Assembly: GCA_903828235.1 (NCBI GenBank)
Contig: CAIKLM010000131.1
Location: forward strand, 1 to 39,824
Origin: an uncultured beta proteobacterium
Lineage (GTDB): Bacteria; Pseudomonadota; Gammaproteobacteria; Burkholderiales; Burkholderiaceae_C
DNA length: 39,824 nt
Direction: 5' to 3'
Position 1 is the first letter of the stretch. The number at the start of each line of letters is the position of its first letter. Shown one piece after another: positions 18,301 through 33,156 of the stretch. The notes beneath the pieces are model-generated. The model searched no databases. It was not told the origin of the DNA and saw only the letters and a list, made by a program, of their open reading frames with translations. Both the position numbers and the translations under genes were made by a program.

Positions 18301-19635
18301 TCAGGCCGCCGCGGCGGCTGCCGCGATGCGCTCGGCGCAGCGGCGGCCCTGTGCCGCGTCGCGCGCCTCGACCATCACGCGCAGCACGGGCTCGGTGCCC
18401 GACGGGCGCACGAGCACGCGGCCGCCGTCGCCAAGCTCGCGCTCGGCGGTTTCGCGCGCGTCCCGCATGCCCGGGTCGTTCTTCCAGTCGCTGCCCTCGC
18501 GCAGCCGGACGTTGATCAGCGTCTGCGGGAACAGCGCCACCCCTTCCAGCAGCGAGGCCAGGGTCTGGCCGCGGCGCCGCACGGCCTGCAGGATCTGCAG
18601 CGCGCTGACGATGCCGTCGCCGGTGGTGTGGCGATCCAGCGCCAGCAGGTGGCCCGAGCCCTCGCCGCCGAGCTGCCAGCCCCGGGCCACCAGTTCCTCG
18701 AGCACGTAGCGGTCACCGACCTTGGCGCGCACCATGGCTACGCCCTGCCGCGCCAGAGCCTGCTCGACGGCCATGTTGGTCATCAGGGTGCCCACCACGC
18801 CGGGCACCGGGCGCTGCTGCGCGATGCGGTCCATGGCCATCACGTAGAGCAGCTCGTCGCCGTTGTACAGGCGGCCCTGGGCGTCGACCAGCTGCAGCCG
18901 GTCGGCGTCGCCGTCGAGCGCAATGCCGTAATCGGCGCGGTGCTCGGCCACCGCCGCCACCAGCGCCGCGGGCGCCGTGGCGCCCACGCCCTCGTTGATG
19001 TTCACGCCGTCGGGGCTGCAGCCGATCTTCACGATCGAGGCGCCCAGCTCGTGGAACACCGCCGGTGCCACGTGGTACGCGGCGCCGTGCGCGGCGTCGA
19101 TCACCAGCTTCATGCCGCGCAGCGACATCGCGTTCGACACCGTGCTCTTGCAGAACTCGATATAGCGGCCGCCGGCGTCTTCCAGGCGCCGCGCCCGGCC
19201 CAGCTCGGCCGACGCCACCCACCGCGGTGGCTGCTCGAGCGCGGCCTCGACGGCCAGTTCCCACTCGTCGGGCAGCTTCTCGCCGCGGGCCGAGAAGAAC
19301 TTGATGCCGTTGTCCGGGAAGGCGTTGTGCGAGGCGCTGATGACCACGCCCAGGTCCAGCCGCTGCGCGCGCGTGAGGTAGGCCACGCCGGGCGTGGGCA
19401 GCGGGCCGGTGAGCAGCACGTCCACGCCGGCCGACGCAAAGCCGGCCTCCAGGGCCGACTCCAGCATGTAGCCCGAGATGCGCGTGTCCTTGCCGATCAG
19501 CACCGTGGGGCGCACCGTCGTGCGGCGCAGCACCTGTCCCACGGCGTGCCCCAGGCGCAGCACGAAGTCGGGCGTGATGGGATCGATGCCCACGGTGCCG
19601 CGGATGCCGTCGGTGCCGAAGTGTCTGCGATTCAT
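18301..19635 (-). CDS. glmM: Phosphoglucosamine mutase
   Basis: 444-residue cytosolic enzyme interconverting glucosamine-6-P and glucosamine-1-P for UDP-GlcNAc, feeding peptidoglycan and LPS. It starts [16 protein letters not shown]; the phosphorylated serine is S102 in ISASHNAF. The metal loop is LDGDADR, the sugar-binding motif GEGSGH and the phosphate-binding motif [15 protein letters not shown] 19635 overlaps the folP stop by 4 bases and has AGAGGAGG upstream. The folP-glmM pair downstream of ftsH is the standard proteobacterial order. Confidence 0.97.
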   Translation of the reverse strand: MNRRHFGTDGIRGTVGIDPITPDFVLRLGHAVGQVLRRTTVRPTVLIGKDTRISGYMLESALEAGFASAGVDVLLTGPLPTPGVAYLTRAQRLDLGVVISASHNAFPDNGIKFFSARGEKLPDEWELAVEAALEQPPRWVASAELGRARRLEDAGGRYIEFCKSTVSNAMSLRGMKLVIDAAHGAAYHVAPAVFHELGASIVKIGCSPDGVNINEGVGATAPAALVAAVAEHRADYGIALDGDADRLQLVDAQGRLYNGDELLYVMAMDRIAQQRPVPGVVGTLMTNMAVEQALARQGVAMVRAKVGDRYVLEELVARGWQLGGEGSGHLLALDRHTTGDGIVSALQILQAVRRRGQTLASLLEGVALFPQTLINVRLREGSDWKNDPGMRDARETAERELGDGGRVLVRPSGTEPVLRVMVEARDAAQGRRCAERIAAAAAAA

Positions 19636-20609
19636 CGGGCGGGGTCCTCCTCTGTGGGCCCGCATTGTGTGGCGGGCCCCGGCGGGGCCGCTCCCCCAGC
19701 GGGTGGAGGGGCGTGAAGATTGCCGGCCCCCGCCCGCGGCGCTTGGACAGCCTGCCACACGCGCAGCGCATCCACCGTCGCGGCCACGTCGTGCACGCGC
19801 ACGACGCGGGCGCCGTGCTGCACGGCCAGCAGGGCCGCGGCCACGCTGCCGGCCTGCCGCTCGCCCACGGGCCGGCCCGTGACCATGCCCACCGTGCGCT
19901 TGCGCGACCACCCGGCCAGCAGCGGCCGCCCCACGGCCAGCAGCTCGCCCTGGCGGCGCAGCATTTCGAGGTCCTGTTCGCGCGTCTTGGCGAATCCGAT
20001 GCCCGGGTCCAGCACCACGCGCCGCGGCGCCAGGCCCGCGGCCACCACCTCGGCCAGCCGGGAGGCCAGCCAGTCGCGCACCTCGGCCACGACGTCGGCA
20101 TAGTCGGTCTGCGCATCCATGCCGCCGGGCTCGCCGCGCATGTGCATCAGGCACACGCCGGCACTGCCGTGGGCGGCCAGCAGGGCCAGCGCCCCGGGGC
20201 GGCGCAGGCTGCGGACGTCGTTGACGATGTCGGCGCCGGCCTCCAGCGCGGCCTGCATCACGCTCGGCTCGCTGGTGTCCACCGACACCGGCACGCCCAG
20301 CGTCACCGCGTGGCGAAGCGCCGGCAGCACGCGCGCGCACTCCTCGTCGGGGCTCGGCGCCCGCGCGCCGGGCCGCGTGGACTCGCCGCCGATGTCCAGG
20401 ATCTGCGCGCCCTGCTCCAGCAGCGCGTCGCAGTGCCGGCGCGCCGCGTCGGCCTCGGTGTAGCGGCCGCCGTCGGAGAACGAGTCGGGCGTGACGTTGA
20501 CGATCCCCATCACGCGCGGCTCGGCCAGGTCGATGGTGAATCGCCCGGCCTGCCAGACCGGCGCAGCGCCATGAAAAACGGGGCCCTCGGCCCCGTCTGC
20601 CATGAACAT
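19632..20609 (-). CDS. folP: Dihydropteroate synthase
   Basis: Condenses p-aminobenzoate with the pterin pyrophosphate in folate synthesis; the sulfonamide target. About 325 residues, longer than the usual 270-285. Motifs: [65 protein letters not shown] and GWSRKRTVG. Beyond the fold there is a Pro/Ala-rich tail of about 45 residues. Start is ATG 20609 or 20603; no later start exists before the conserved core. Codons 4-10 of the shorter form coincide with the ftsH terminator hairpin, so folP needs read-through or a promoter inside ftsH. The 3' end overlaps glmM. Confidence 0.93.
   Translation of the reverse strand: MFMADGAEGPVFHGAAPVWQAGRFTIDLAEPRVMGIVNVTPDSFSDGGRYTEADAARRHCDALLEQGAQILDIGGESTRPGARAPSPDEECARVLPALRHAVTLGVPVSVDTSEPSVMQAALEAGADIVNDVRSLRRPGALALLAAHGSAGVCLMHMRGEPGGMDAQTDYADVVAEVRDWLASRLAEVVAAGLAPRRVVLDPGIGFAKTREQDLEMLRRQGELLAVGRPLLAGWSRKRTVGMVTGRPVGERQAGSVAAALLAVQHGARVVRVHDVAATVDALRVWQAVQAPRAGAGNLHAPPPAGGAAPPGPATQCGPTEEDPAR
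20574..20595 (-). terminator. Intrinsic terminator of ftsH, inside the folP reading frame
   Basis: On minus: CGGGGCC-GAG-GGCCCCG followed by TTTTT, 22 bases after the ftsH stop codon. It is a 7-bp all-GC stem, three-base loop and T-run. The same bases encode residues of the folP N-terminus ([12 protein letters not shown]), so the hairpin is translated. Strength is inferred from sequence. Confidence 0.82.
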
Positions 20610-20617
20610 GGCGTCGC

Positions 20618-22522
<1,905 letters not shown>

Positions 22523-22584
22523 CGCGGCTCCTTTTCCAGTTCAGCGGGTGGCGCGTCCGCGCGGGATGCGCCCGATTCCACGGC

Positions 22585-22612
22585 AGATGGGGATGATTCT
22601 AGTGCCGTCAAG
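22585..22612 (-). promoter_or_regulatory. Sigma-32-type heat-shock promoter of ftsH (with overlapping TAGAAT)
   Basis: On minus: CTTGACG (22612-22606), 13-base spacer, CCCCATCT (22592-22585). The E. coli heat-shock consensus is CTTGAA, 13-15 bases, CCCCAT-N-T, and ftsH is a known heat-shock gene there. A sigma-70-like TAGAAT (22601-22596) lies within the spacer. The leader to GTG 22522 would be about 55-70 nt. Confidence 0.75.
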
Positions 22613-22723
22613 GCGGGCGAGGCCCGGTCGTGACGAGGCACGGTTCCTTCGATAAGCGGGGTTGAAGCGCCCTGCTTCCGGGCCCGGGCGGGCCGGTGAG
22701 ATGCCAGATGCATGACGCGGACC

Positions 22724-23383
22724 TTAGCGGTTCTTCAGACCCAGCCCGACGAGAAAGGTTTCTGCCGACTTGTCGCGCGAGGCCTTGGGCTTGATGGGCT
22801 TGACGATGCGGAAGCGGTCCTTGAACAGCCGCACCAGCTGGCTGTAGCCGCTGCCGTGGAAACACTTGCACACCAGCGCGCCCTCGGGCTTGAGGTGCCG
22901 TTCGGCGAACTCCACCGCCAGCTCCACCAGGTGCGCGATGCGCGCCGAGTCGGCCGACTCGATGCCCGAGAGGTTGGGCGCCATGTCCGACACCACCAGG
23001 TCTACCGGCCGGCCGGCCAGGGCCTGGGCCAGCTGCGCGGCCACGGCGTCCTCGCGGAAGTCGCCCTGGATGAACTGCACGCCCTCGATGGGCTCGAAGG
23101 GCAGGATGTCCAGCGCGATGATGGTGCCGTCCAGCGCACCGGCGGCGGCACCCTCGGGCGCGAAGCGCCGCCGCAGGTACTGGCTCCAGGCTCCGGGCGT
23201 GGCGCCCAGGTCCACCACCAACTGGCCCGGCTTCACGAGCCTGAGCGCCTCGTCGATCTCCTTCAGCTTGTAGGCGGCGCGAGCCCGGTAGCCCTCCTTC
23301 TGGGCCAGCTTGACGTAGGGGTCGTTCATGTGGTCGTGCAACCACGCGCGGTTGACCTTCTTGCTCTTCGGCTTCATGCCCAC
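22724..23383 (-). CDS. rlmE: 23S rRNA 2'-O-ribose methyltransferase (U2552)
   Basis: 219-residue SAM-dependent methyltransferase (FtsJ/RrmJ) that modifies the 23S A-loop late in 50S assembly. A basic N-terminus [20 protein letters not shown] is followed by [16 protein letters not shown]. The SAM-binding motif is [15 protein letters not shown], the catalytic Asp region [11 protein letters not shown], and the later Lys lies in [11 protein letters not shown]. It is upstream of ftsH as in many proteobacteria and divergent from yhbY across 32 bases. Start ATG 23383 has GGGGTG upstream. Confidence 0.96.
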   Translation of the reverse strand: MGMKPKSKKVNRAWLHDHMNDPYVKLAQKEGYRARAAYKLKEIDEALRLVKPGQLVVDLGATPGAWSQYLRRRFAPEGAAAGALDGTIIALDILPFEPIEGVQFIQGDFREDAVAAQLAQALAGRPVDLVVSDMAPNLSGIESADSARIAHLVELAVEFAERHLKPEGALVCKCFHGSGYSQLVRLFKDRFRIVKPIKPKASRDKSAETFLVGLGLKNR

Positions 23384-23403
23384 CCCCGGGGCTGCGCCCG
23401 GCC

Positions 23404-23409
23404 GATAAT
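23404..23409 (+). promoter_or_regulatory. -10 element of yhbY, leaderless geometry
   Basis: GATAAT followed by six bases (CCGGCG) and the ATG at 23416, with no Shine-Dalgarno. Transcription would start at or next to the start codon. Confidence 0.5.
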
Positions 23410-23415
23410 CCGGCG

Positions 23416-23889
23416 ATGCCCGCCATCATGCTCACGCCCGCCCAGCGCAAGGAACACCGCGCCGCTGCCCATCACCTCGACCCCGTGGTCATGGTCGGCG
23501 CCGACGGCGCCACCGCCGCGGTCGAGAAGGAGCTCGACGCCGCGCTCAACGCCCACGGCCTGGTGAAGGTCCGCGTCTTCTCCGACGACCGCGCCGCCCG
23601 CGAGGCACTGCTGGCCGCGCTGGCCGACAAGCTCTCGGCCGCGCCCATCCAGCACATCGGCAAGCTGCTGGTGCTGTGGCGGCCGATTCCTCCCAAGCCG
23701 AAGGCGGAGCGCGAGGACCGCATGCCCGGGCCCCGCACGGTGAAGCTGGTGAGCTTTTCCAAGAGCGGCAACCACCGCGCCACCGTGCGCAAGGTCAAGG
23801 TGTTCGGCAACGAGCGCGTCACGCCGGGCGGCCAGATCAAGCGGTCCAAGGCTCGCAGCACCAGCGTCAAGAAGAAGGCCCAGGACTGA
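23416..23889 (+). CDS. yhbY: YhbY/CRM-domain RNA-binding protein
   Basis: 157 residues. The N-terminal CRM domain (about 5-95) shows [43 protein letters not shown] and [11 protein letters not shown]. It associates with the pre-50S ribosomal subunit in E. coli. The C-terminal extension is very basic ([19 protein letters not shown]), suiting RNA contact. ATG 23416 is taken because of its -10 at leaderless distance; MLTPAQ at 23428 is the alternative family-like start. Divergent from rlmE, another 50S assembly factor. Its end overlaps the convergent DUF4149-like gene by 23 bases. Confidence 0.92.
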   Translation: MPAIMLTPAQRKEHRAAAHHLDPVVMVGADGATAAVEKELDAALNAHGLVKVRVFSDDRAAREALLAALADKLSAAPIQHIGKLLVLWRPIPPKPKAEREDRMPGPRTVKLVSFSKSGNHRATVRKVKVFGNERVTPGGQIKRSKARSTSVKKKAQD

Positions 23890-24337
23890 CGCCGCTCGCC
23901 GGCGCCGCCGAGGCTCGCCAGGCCAGCGCCGCCACGAGCAGCACCTTCACGCCATAGAACCCCGCGCTGACGGCGTGCAGCTGGCCGAAGCTCAGCGGGC
24001 CTTGCCCGGCCCGTGCTGCCGCCATCGGCTGCAGCAGCCCGAAGTAGCCCGCCACGGTGCAGAACAGGGCGCCGGCCGCCAGCGCCATGCCCGCGCTGAA
24101 CTGGCTGGACCCGCCCTCGTCGGCCAGCCGCTTGGCCCGCACGCGTTCCAGCGCCAGCAGCACGGCGCCGAACAGCAGCGCGCTGTGGGCCTCCCAGGCC
24201 AGCACGCGGGCCGCCACGCGGCCGGCCTCGGCGCGCTCCAGCAGCGCAAAGGCCGCCGGCGTGGCCACGACGGCCACGCACAGCAGCCAACCCAGCCACA
24301 GGCCGGGCAGCAGCCGGCGCCAGCGCTCCAGCGTCAT
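23867..24337 (-). CDS. DUF4149-like small membrane protein
   Basis: 156 residues with four hydrophobic segments: near 10-30 (LLPGLWLGWLLCVAVVATPA), 50-65, 83-105 and 130-145. The pattern and its place after greA match the DUF4149 family of uncharacterised inner-membrane proteins. It begins 11 bases after greA and ends within convergent yhbY. No catalytic motif is seen and no function can be assigned. Confidence 0.75.
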   Translation of the reverse strand: MTLERWRRLLPGLWLGWLLCVAVVATPAAFALLERAEAGRVAARVLAWEAHSALLFGAVLLALERVRAKRLADEGGSSQFSAGMALAAGALFCTVAGYFGLLQPMAAARAGQGPLSFGQLHAVSAGFYGVKVLLVAALAWRASAAPASGVSPGPSS

Positions 24338-24348
24338 CGGCCGCGGGC

Positions 24349-24825
24349 TCAGGCGTAGCGGACGTCGACGATCTCCCAGTGCTTGAGCCCGCCAGGGGCC
24401 TGCACCTCGGCGACATCGCCGACCTCCTTGCCGATCAGCGCCCGGGCGATGGGGCTGGAGATGCTGATCAGGCCCTGCTTCAGGTCGGCCTCGTCGTCGC
24501 CGACGATCTGGTAGGTGACCTTGGCACCGCTGCCCTCGTCCTCCAAGTCCACGGTGGCGCCGAACACCACCTTGCCATCGGCCGCCAGCGTGCTGGGGTC
24601 GATGACCTGCGCCGCCGCGAGCTTGCCCTCGATCTCCTTGATGCGGCCCTCGATGAAGCCCTGCTTGTCCTTGGCGGCGTCGTACTCGGCGTTCTCCGAC
24701 AGGTCGCCCTGCGCGCGCGCCTCGGCGATGGCCTGGATCACGGCGTGGCGCTCCACCGTCTTCAGTCGGTGCAGCTCGCTCTTCAGCAGCTCTGCACCGC
24801 GGCGCGTGAGGGGGATGGTGTTCAT
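24349..24825 (-). CDS. greA: Transcript cleavage factor GreA
   Basis: 158 residues, the standard length. The N-terminal coiled coil entering the RNA polymerase channel carries the acidic tip in [20 protein letters not shown] (the D-x-x-E-N motif that holds Mg2+), and the C-terminal globular domain has [18 protein letters not shown]. It rescues backtracked polymerase. It lies downstream of carAB, separated by a large hairpin, with the DUF4149-like gene after it, an arrangement common in Burkholderiales. Confidence 0.97.
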   Translation of the reverse strand: MNTIPLTRRGAELLKSELHRLKTVERHAVIQAIAEARAQGDLSENAEYDAAKDKQGFIEGRIKEIEGKLAAAQVIDPSTLAADGKVVFGATVDLEDEGSGAKVTYQIVGDDEADLKQGLISISSPIARALIGKEVGDVAEVQAPGGLKHWEIVDVRYA

Positions 24826-24858
24826 GGCAGGGGCAACGCAGGCATCGGCAAAGTGAAA

Positions 24859-24895
24859 CCGCCGCAGGCGGCCCCTTGCGGGGATCCTGCGGCGG
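24859..24895 (-). terminator. Large two-part hairpin between carB and greA
   Basis: On minus: CCGCCGCAGG, AT, CCCC-GCAA-GGGG, CCG, CCTGCGGCGG. A 10-bp outer stem and a 4-bp inner stem with a GNRA-type GCAA loop, 20 bases after the carB stop, followed by TTTCACTTT. It may be an imperfect terminator or an attenuating or processing structure controlling read-through into greA. Confidence 0.55.
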
Positions 24896-24915
24896 AGGCG
24901 TGGCGGAAGTTTAGT

Positions 24916-29374
<4,459 letters not shown>

Positions 29375-29509
29375 GTGGAAAGCTCCGGGGTTCGCGCGCT
29401 CATCACCGGCCTGGGGCCCGGCGCGGGTGCACCGGGTCTTCGGCGGGGATCGAGGGAAACCGACAGCGGAGTTTCGAGCGCGCGGGGGTGGGTGCAGGCA
29501 AACCGCCGG

Positions 29510-29537
29510 AGTATAGCCCGGCCGCGCTCCCCACCAA
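29510..29537 (-). promoter_or_regulatory. carAB promoter
   Basis: On minus: TTGGTG (29537-29532), 16-base spacer, TATACT (29515-29510). The start is predicted near 29503, leaving about 128 nt of leader before the carA TTG. No PurR, ArgR or PyrR-type site was recognised. Confidence 0.7.
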
Positions 29538-29554
29538 ACGGAGGGCGCCGCCCC

Positions 29555-29962
29555 TCAGCCGCCCAGCGCGGCGATGCCGGCGCGGGCGACCTGCGCGTCC
29601 TCGCTGCTCTTGACGCCGCTCACGCCGACGGCGCCCACGCAGTGCCCATCCACCAGCACCGGCACGCCGCCCTCGAGCAGGCCGTCGATCAGCGGCGCAC
29701 TCAGGAACGAGGTGCGGCCGCCGTTGATCATGTCTTCGTAGACCTTGGTCTCGCGGCGGCCTAGGGCGGCGGTGCGCGCCTTGGCCGGCGCGATGGCCGC
29801 CGAGACGGGCGCGGCACCGTCCAGGCGCTGCAGCCACAGCAGGTGGCCGCCGGCGTCGACGATGGCGATCGTCACCGCCCACTGGTTCTTCAGGGCCTCG
29901 GCCTCGGCGGCCTCGGCGATGGCCTTGACGTCGTCAAGGCCGAGCACGGGTTGCGTTTTCAT
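29555..29962 (-). CDS. GlcG/HbpS family protein
   Basis: 135 residues, one complete GlcG/HbpS (DUF336) domain: IAIVDAGGHLLWLQRLDGA, SAAIAPAKARTAA, and the C-terminal GGVPVLVDGHCVGAVGVSG. HbpS binds haem in Streptomyces; GlcG of E. coli sits in the glycolate locus with no settled function. No signal peptide, so cytosolic. It is probably monocistronic, upstream of carA with carA's own promoter between. Start ATG 29962 has no good Shine-Dalgarno but TATCTT lies at 29971-29976, again near leaderless spacing; an ATG at 29992 is possible but would add ten unlike residues. Confidence 0.85.
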   Translation of the reverse strand: MKTQPVLGLDDVKAIAEAAEAEALKNQWAVTIAIVDAGGHLLWLQRLDGAAPVSAAIAPAKARTAALGRRETKVYEDMINGGRTSFLSAPLIDGLLEGGVPVLVDGHCVGAVGVSGVKSSEDAQVARAGIAALGG

Positions 29963-30036
29963 GGCCGCGGAAGATAACGCCCCAGCGACCATGTCGTTGC
30001 CGCGACCAGGGGTATTTCAGACCTGACGGCGTCATC

Positions 30037-30042
30037 TAGAAT
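30037..30042 (+). promoter_or_regulatory. Candidate -10 of the BI-1/YccA gene
   Basis: TAGAAT with TTTCAG (30015-30020) 16 bases upstream as a weak -35. Gives a leader of about 42 nt to ATG 30091. Confidence 0.5.
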
Positions 30043-30090
30043 CGCGCGCACGTGACCCGAGTGGTCACTCCATTCTCGGAGGTTGTCACC

Positions 30091-30786
30091 ATGGAACAAG
30101 GCGTGCAGAACTTCCCCGGCCTGGCCGGCGGCGGTGCGCTCGCGGCGCAGCGCAACCGCGTCCTGCGCAACACCTATTGGCTTTTGGCGCTGTCGATGGT
30201 GCCCACTGTGCTGGGTGCCTGGGTCGGCATGAGCATCGGCATCAACCGGATCCTCACGCCCGGCATCGGCCTGATCGTGTTCCTCGTGGGCGCGTTCGGC
30301 TTCATGTTCGCGATCGAGAAGTTCAAGAACTCCGCGGCTGGCGTGCCCATCCTGCTGGGCTTCACCTTCTTCATGGGCGTGATGTTGTCGCGCCTGCTGG
30401 CGGTGGTGCTGGGCATGGGCAACGGCGCGAGCCTGGTGATGATGGCCTTCGCCGGCACCGGCGCCATCTTCCTGGGCATGGCCACGCTGTCCAGCGTCGT
30501 CAAGCGCGACCTGTCGAACATGGCGAAGTTCATGTTCATCGGCGTCATCCTGCTGCTGGTGGCCGGCATTGCGAACTTCTTCATTCAGAGCAGCGCGCTG
30601 ATGATCACGCTGGCGGTGCTGGCGATCGGCATCTTCTCTTTCTTCATCCTGTACGACCTCAAGCGCGTGCAGGACGGCGAGGAGACCAACTACATCACCG
30701 CCACGCTGGGCGTGTACCTCAGCATCTACAACGTGTTCCAGAGCCTGCTGGCCCTGTTCGGCATCGCCGGCGGCAGCAACGACTGA
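30091..30786 (+). CDS. yccA: Bax inhibitor-1/YccA family membrane protein
   Basis: 231 residues, seven hydrophobic helices from about 27 to the C-terminus (LRNTYWLLALSMVPTVLGAW, GLIVFLVGAFGFMFAIEKF and so on). The family signature includes FILYDLKRVQDGEETNYI near the end. E. coli YccA is an FtsH substrate and modulator; others are calcium-leak or pH-sensing proteins. The upstream GTG at 30052 is less likely because CGGAGG at 30077-30082 is placed for ATG 30091. A strong terminator follows. Confidence 0.92.
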   Translation: MEQGVQNFPGLAGGGALAAQRNRVLRNTYWLLALSMVPTVLGAWVGMSIGINRILTPGIGLIVFLVGAFGFMFAIEKFKNSAAGVPILLGFTFFMGVMLSRLLAVVLGMGNGASLVMMAFAGTGAIFLGMATLSSVVKRDLSNMAKFMFIGVILLLVAGIANFFIQSSALMITLAVLAIGIFSFFILYDLKRVQDGEETNYITATLGVYLSIYNVFQSLLALFGIAGGSND

Positions 30787-30808
30787 TCACGCCCGCCTGC
30801 GGCGTTCG

Positions 30809-30833
30809 AAGGGGCTCCTCGGAGCCCCTTTTT
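30809..30833 (+). terminator. Rho-independent terminator after yccA
   Basis: Stem AAGGGGCTC, loop CTCG, GAGCCCCTT, then TTT (five T in all). It ends on the last base of the convergent rlmD stop codon, so rlmD transcripts run into its reverse complement, which lacks a good T-run. Confidence 0.92.
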
Positions 30834-32176
30834 CATGGCCGCTCGAAGACCGCGAGGCTCTCGACGTGGGCCGTGTGCGGGAACATGTTCACCACGCCGG
30901 CCGCCGTGCAGCGGTAGCCGCCCTGGTGCACCAGCAGCCCGGCGTCGCGCGCCAGCGTGGCGGGGTTGCAGCTGACGTAGACGATGCGACCCGGCAGAGC
31001 CGCCCCGCCGGCCGCTTGAACGTCGGCCACGGCCTTGGCCAGCGCGAAGGCGCCCTCTCGCGGCGGATCCACCAGCCAGCGATTGGCGGCGCCGTGGCGG
31101 ACCAGGTCGGCAGGGCCGATCTCGAACAGGTTCTGCGCCTCGAAGCGCGTGTTCGCCCCCAGGCCGTTGGCGCGGGCGTTGTCGCGGGCACGCTGCACCA
31201 GGGCCTGGCTGCCCTCGATGCCCAGCACCTCGCGCGCCAGCGTGGCCAGCGGCAGCGTGAAGTTGCCCAGGCCGCAGAACCAGTCGATCACGCGGTGGCC
31301 CGGCTCCACGCCCAGCAGCCGCACGGCGCGCTGCACCAGCACGCGGTTGATCTGCGGGTTGACCTGCGTGAAGTCGGTGGGCTTGAACGGCATGGTCACG
31401 CCGAACTCGGGCAGGACGTAGGCCAGCGCCGGGCCGCCCTCGTCGAGCCGGTGCACGGTGTCGGGCCCGCCCGGCTGCAGCCACCACTGCACGCCGTGCG
31501 CGCGGCCGAAGGCGCGCAGCCGCTCGGCGTCGGCCGGCGTCAGCGGCTCCAGGTGGCGCAGCACCAGCGCGACGACCTCGTCGCCTGCGGCCAGCTCGAT
31601 CTGCGGCAGCCGGTCGCGCTGGTCCATGCCGCCGATCAGCTCGCGCAGCGGCATCAGCATCGCGCTGACCGCCGGGTGCAGCACCGGGCACACCTGCATG
31701 TCGGCCACGTAGCGGCTCTTGCGCTCGTGGAAGCCGATCAGCACCACGCCCTTCTTGGCCACGTACCGCACCGACAACCGGGCGCGGTAGCGATAGCCCC
31801 AGGCCGGACCGTGCAGCGAGCGCAGCAGCCGCTCGGGCCGCACCTTGGCCAGGTGCTGCAGGTTGTCCTCAAGCACCCTGGCCTTCACGGCCACCTGGGC
31901 GGCCGGGTGCAGGTGCTGCATCTTGCAGCCGCCGCAGGCCCCGGCGTGCAGGCCGAAGTGCGGGCAGGCGGGCTTCACGCGCTGCGCGCTCTCGCGGGCC
32001 AGCGCCGACATCGGGCCCTGCTCCCAGGCGTTCTTGCGGCGCGACACCTGCACCTGCACGCGCTCGCCGGGCAGTGCGCCCTCGATGAACACCACCTTGC
32101 CGTCGGCGCGGCGCGCCACGCCCTGGGCCTCGAGGTCGAGCGACTCGACCTCCAGCCAATCGTGTCCGTCGGCCAC
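30833..32176 (-). CDS. rlmD: 23S rRNA (uracil-1939-C5) methyltransferase
   Basis: 447-residue SAM-dependent RNA methyltransferase. An N-terminal TRAM-like domain ([20 protein letters not shown]) precedes an iron-sulfur cluster from [14 protein letters not shown] with a fourth Cys in VCPVLHP. The core has [26 protein letters not shown] and the nucleophile motif [16 protein letters not shown] at 32176 is chosen as start: it gives [11 protein letters not shown] and lies five bases beyond the nlpD stop. The open frame upstream is nlpD antisense phase. RlmD sits where rpoS follows nlpD in many proteobacteria. Confidence 0.93.
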   Translation of the reverse strand: MADGHDWLEVESLDLEAQGVARRADGKVVFIEGALPGERVQVQVSRRKNAWEQGPMSALARESAQRVKPACPHFGLHAGACGGCKMQHLHPAAQVAVKARVLEDNLQHLAKVRPERLLRSLHGPAWGYRYRARLSVRYVAKKGVVLIGFHERKSRYVADMQVCPVLHPAVSAMLMPLRELIGGMDQRDRLPQIELAAGDEVVALVLRHLEPLTPADAERLRAFGRAHGVQWWLQPGGPDTVHRLDEGGPALAYVLPEFGVTMPFKPTDFTQVNPQINRVLVQRAVRLLGVEPGHRVIDWFCGLGNFTLPLATLAREVLGIEGSQALVQRARDNARANGLGANTRFEAQNLFEIGPADLVRHGAANRWLVDPPREGAFALAKAVADVQAAGGAALPGRIVYVSCNPATLARDAGLLVHQGGYRCTAAGVVNMFPHTAHVESLAVFERP

Positions 32177-32181
32177 GGGCG

Positions 32182-33156
32182 CTAGCGCGGCGGCAGCAGC
32201 CGGGCCGGATCGACTGGCTTGCCCTGGCGGCGGATCTCGAAATGCAGCTGCACGCGCTCGGCGTCGGTGCTGCCCATCTCGGCGATGCGCTGGCCGCGCC
32301 GCACGATCTGGTCTTCCTTCACCAGCAGCGCCTGGTTGTGGCCGTAGGCGCTGAGGAACAGGTTGTTGTGCTTGACGATGACCAGGTTGCCGTAGCCGCG
32401 CAGGCCCGAGCCGGCATACACCACGCGGCCGTCGGCGGCAGCGAGCACCGGATCGCCGGCCTTGCCGGTGATGGCCAGGCCCTTGGTCTTGTTGTCCTCG
32501 AAGGGCGTAGCCACCGGTCCGGCCGCCGGCCACGACCAGACGATCCCCTCCTCGCCTTCGCTGGTGGGCTGCGGCTGCGGCGGCGGCACCGCCACTGGCG
32601 GCTGGGTCGCGGGGCTGCCGGCGGCACCTGGCGCGGCCACCGGGCCGCCCGCTGCCGGCGGCGTGCCGGGCCCAGCCAGCGGCCGCGTCTCGACGCGGCC
32701 TGCCGGCGCGACCGGGCGCGCCACTGCCGTGGGGGCCTCGGCGCCGGGGGGCACGACGCGCAGCACCTGGCCAACCTCGATGAGGTTGGGGTTCTCCAGG
32801 CCGTTCCAGCGCGCGATGTCGCGGTAGCTCTGGCCGCTCTCCAATCCGATGGCGTAGAGCGTGTCGCCCCGCTTCACGGTGTAGTAGCCCGGCTTGCCGG
32901 CGTTTTCGGCCCCCGGGGGCAGGCGGACGGGCTCGGGGGCGGGCGCGGGCGTCGGGGCCGGCGACGGGGCCGCGGCACCCGGCACGGGCACCGCGCCGGG
33001 CAGGCGCGGGTCGGGCACGGCGCGGACGCTGCCGCTGCGGTCTTCGACCGGCGCCCGGTGGTCGGGGCTTGCGCAACCAGCGGCCAGTGCCACCCCCGCT
33101 GCGACCAGGACCCAGGCCGACGCCCGCTTGAAGAGGAATTGGAATCGACCGCTCAT
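32182..33156 (-). CDS. nlpD: NlpD-type LysM/M23 lipoprotein (amidase activator)
   Basis: 324 residues. A lipobox LAAGC near residue 28 anchors it in the envelope. A Pro/Ala linker precedes a LysM peptidoglycan-binding domain (about 91-136: [20 protein letters not shown]). A second long Pro/Ala linker leads to a degenerate LytM/M23 domain (about 215-320). Zinc ligands are missing: the first motif reads [13 protein letters not shown] and HxH is QLHFEIR. As in E. coli NlpD it should activate amidase AmiC rather than cut peptidoglycan. It overlaps the pcm stop by 4 bases and may also have its own promoter. Confidence 0.93.
   Translation of the reverse strand: MSGRFQFLFKRASAWVLVAAGVALAAGCASPDHRAPVEDRSGSVRAVPDPRLPGAVPVPGAAAPSPAPTPAPAPEPVRLPPGAENAGKPGYYTVKRGDTLYAIGLESGQSYRDIARWNGLENPNLIEVGQVLRVVPPGAEAPTAVARPVAPAGRVETRPLAGPGTPPAAGGPVAAPGAAGSPATQPPVAVPPPQPQPTSEGEEGIVWSWPAAGPVATPFEDNKTKGLAITGKAGDPVLAAADGRVVYAGSGLRGYGNLVIVKHNNLFLSAYGHNQALLVKEDQIVRRGQRIAEMGSTDAERVQLHFEIRRQGKPVDPARLLPPR

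Noticed and set aside
22596..22611. TTGACG and TAGAAT before ftsH as a sigma-70 promoter pair
   Set aside because: Spacing is only 4 bases. TTGACG fits instead as the -35 of the sigma-32-type promoter, and TAGAAT could act only without it.
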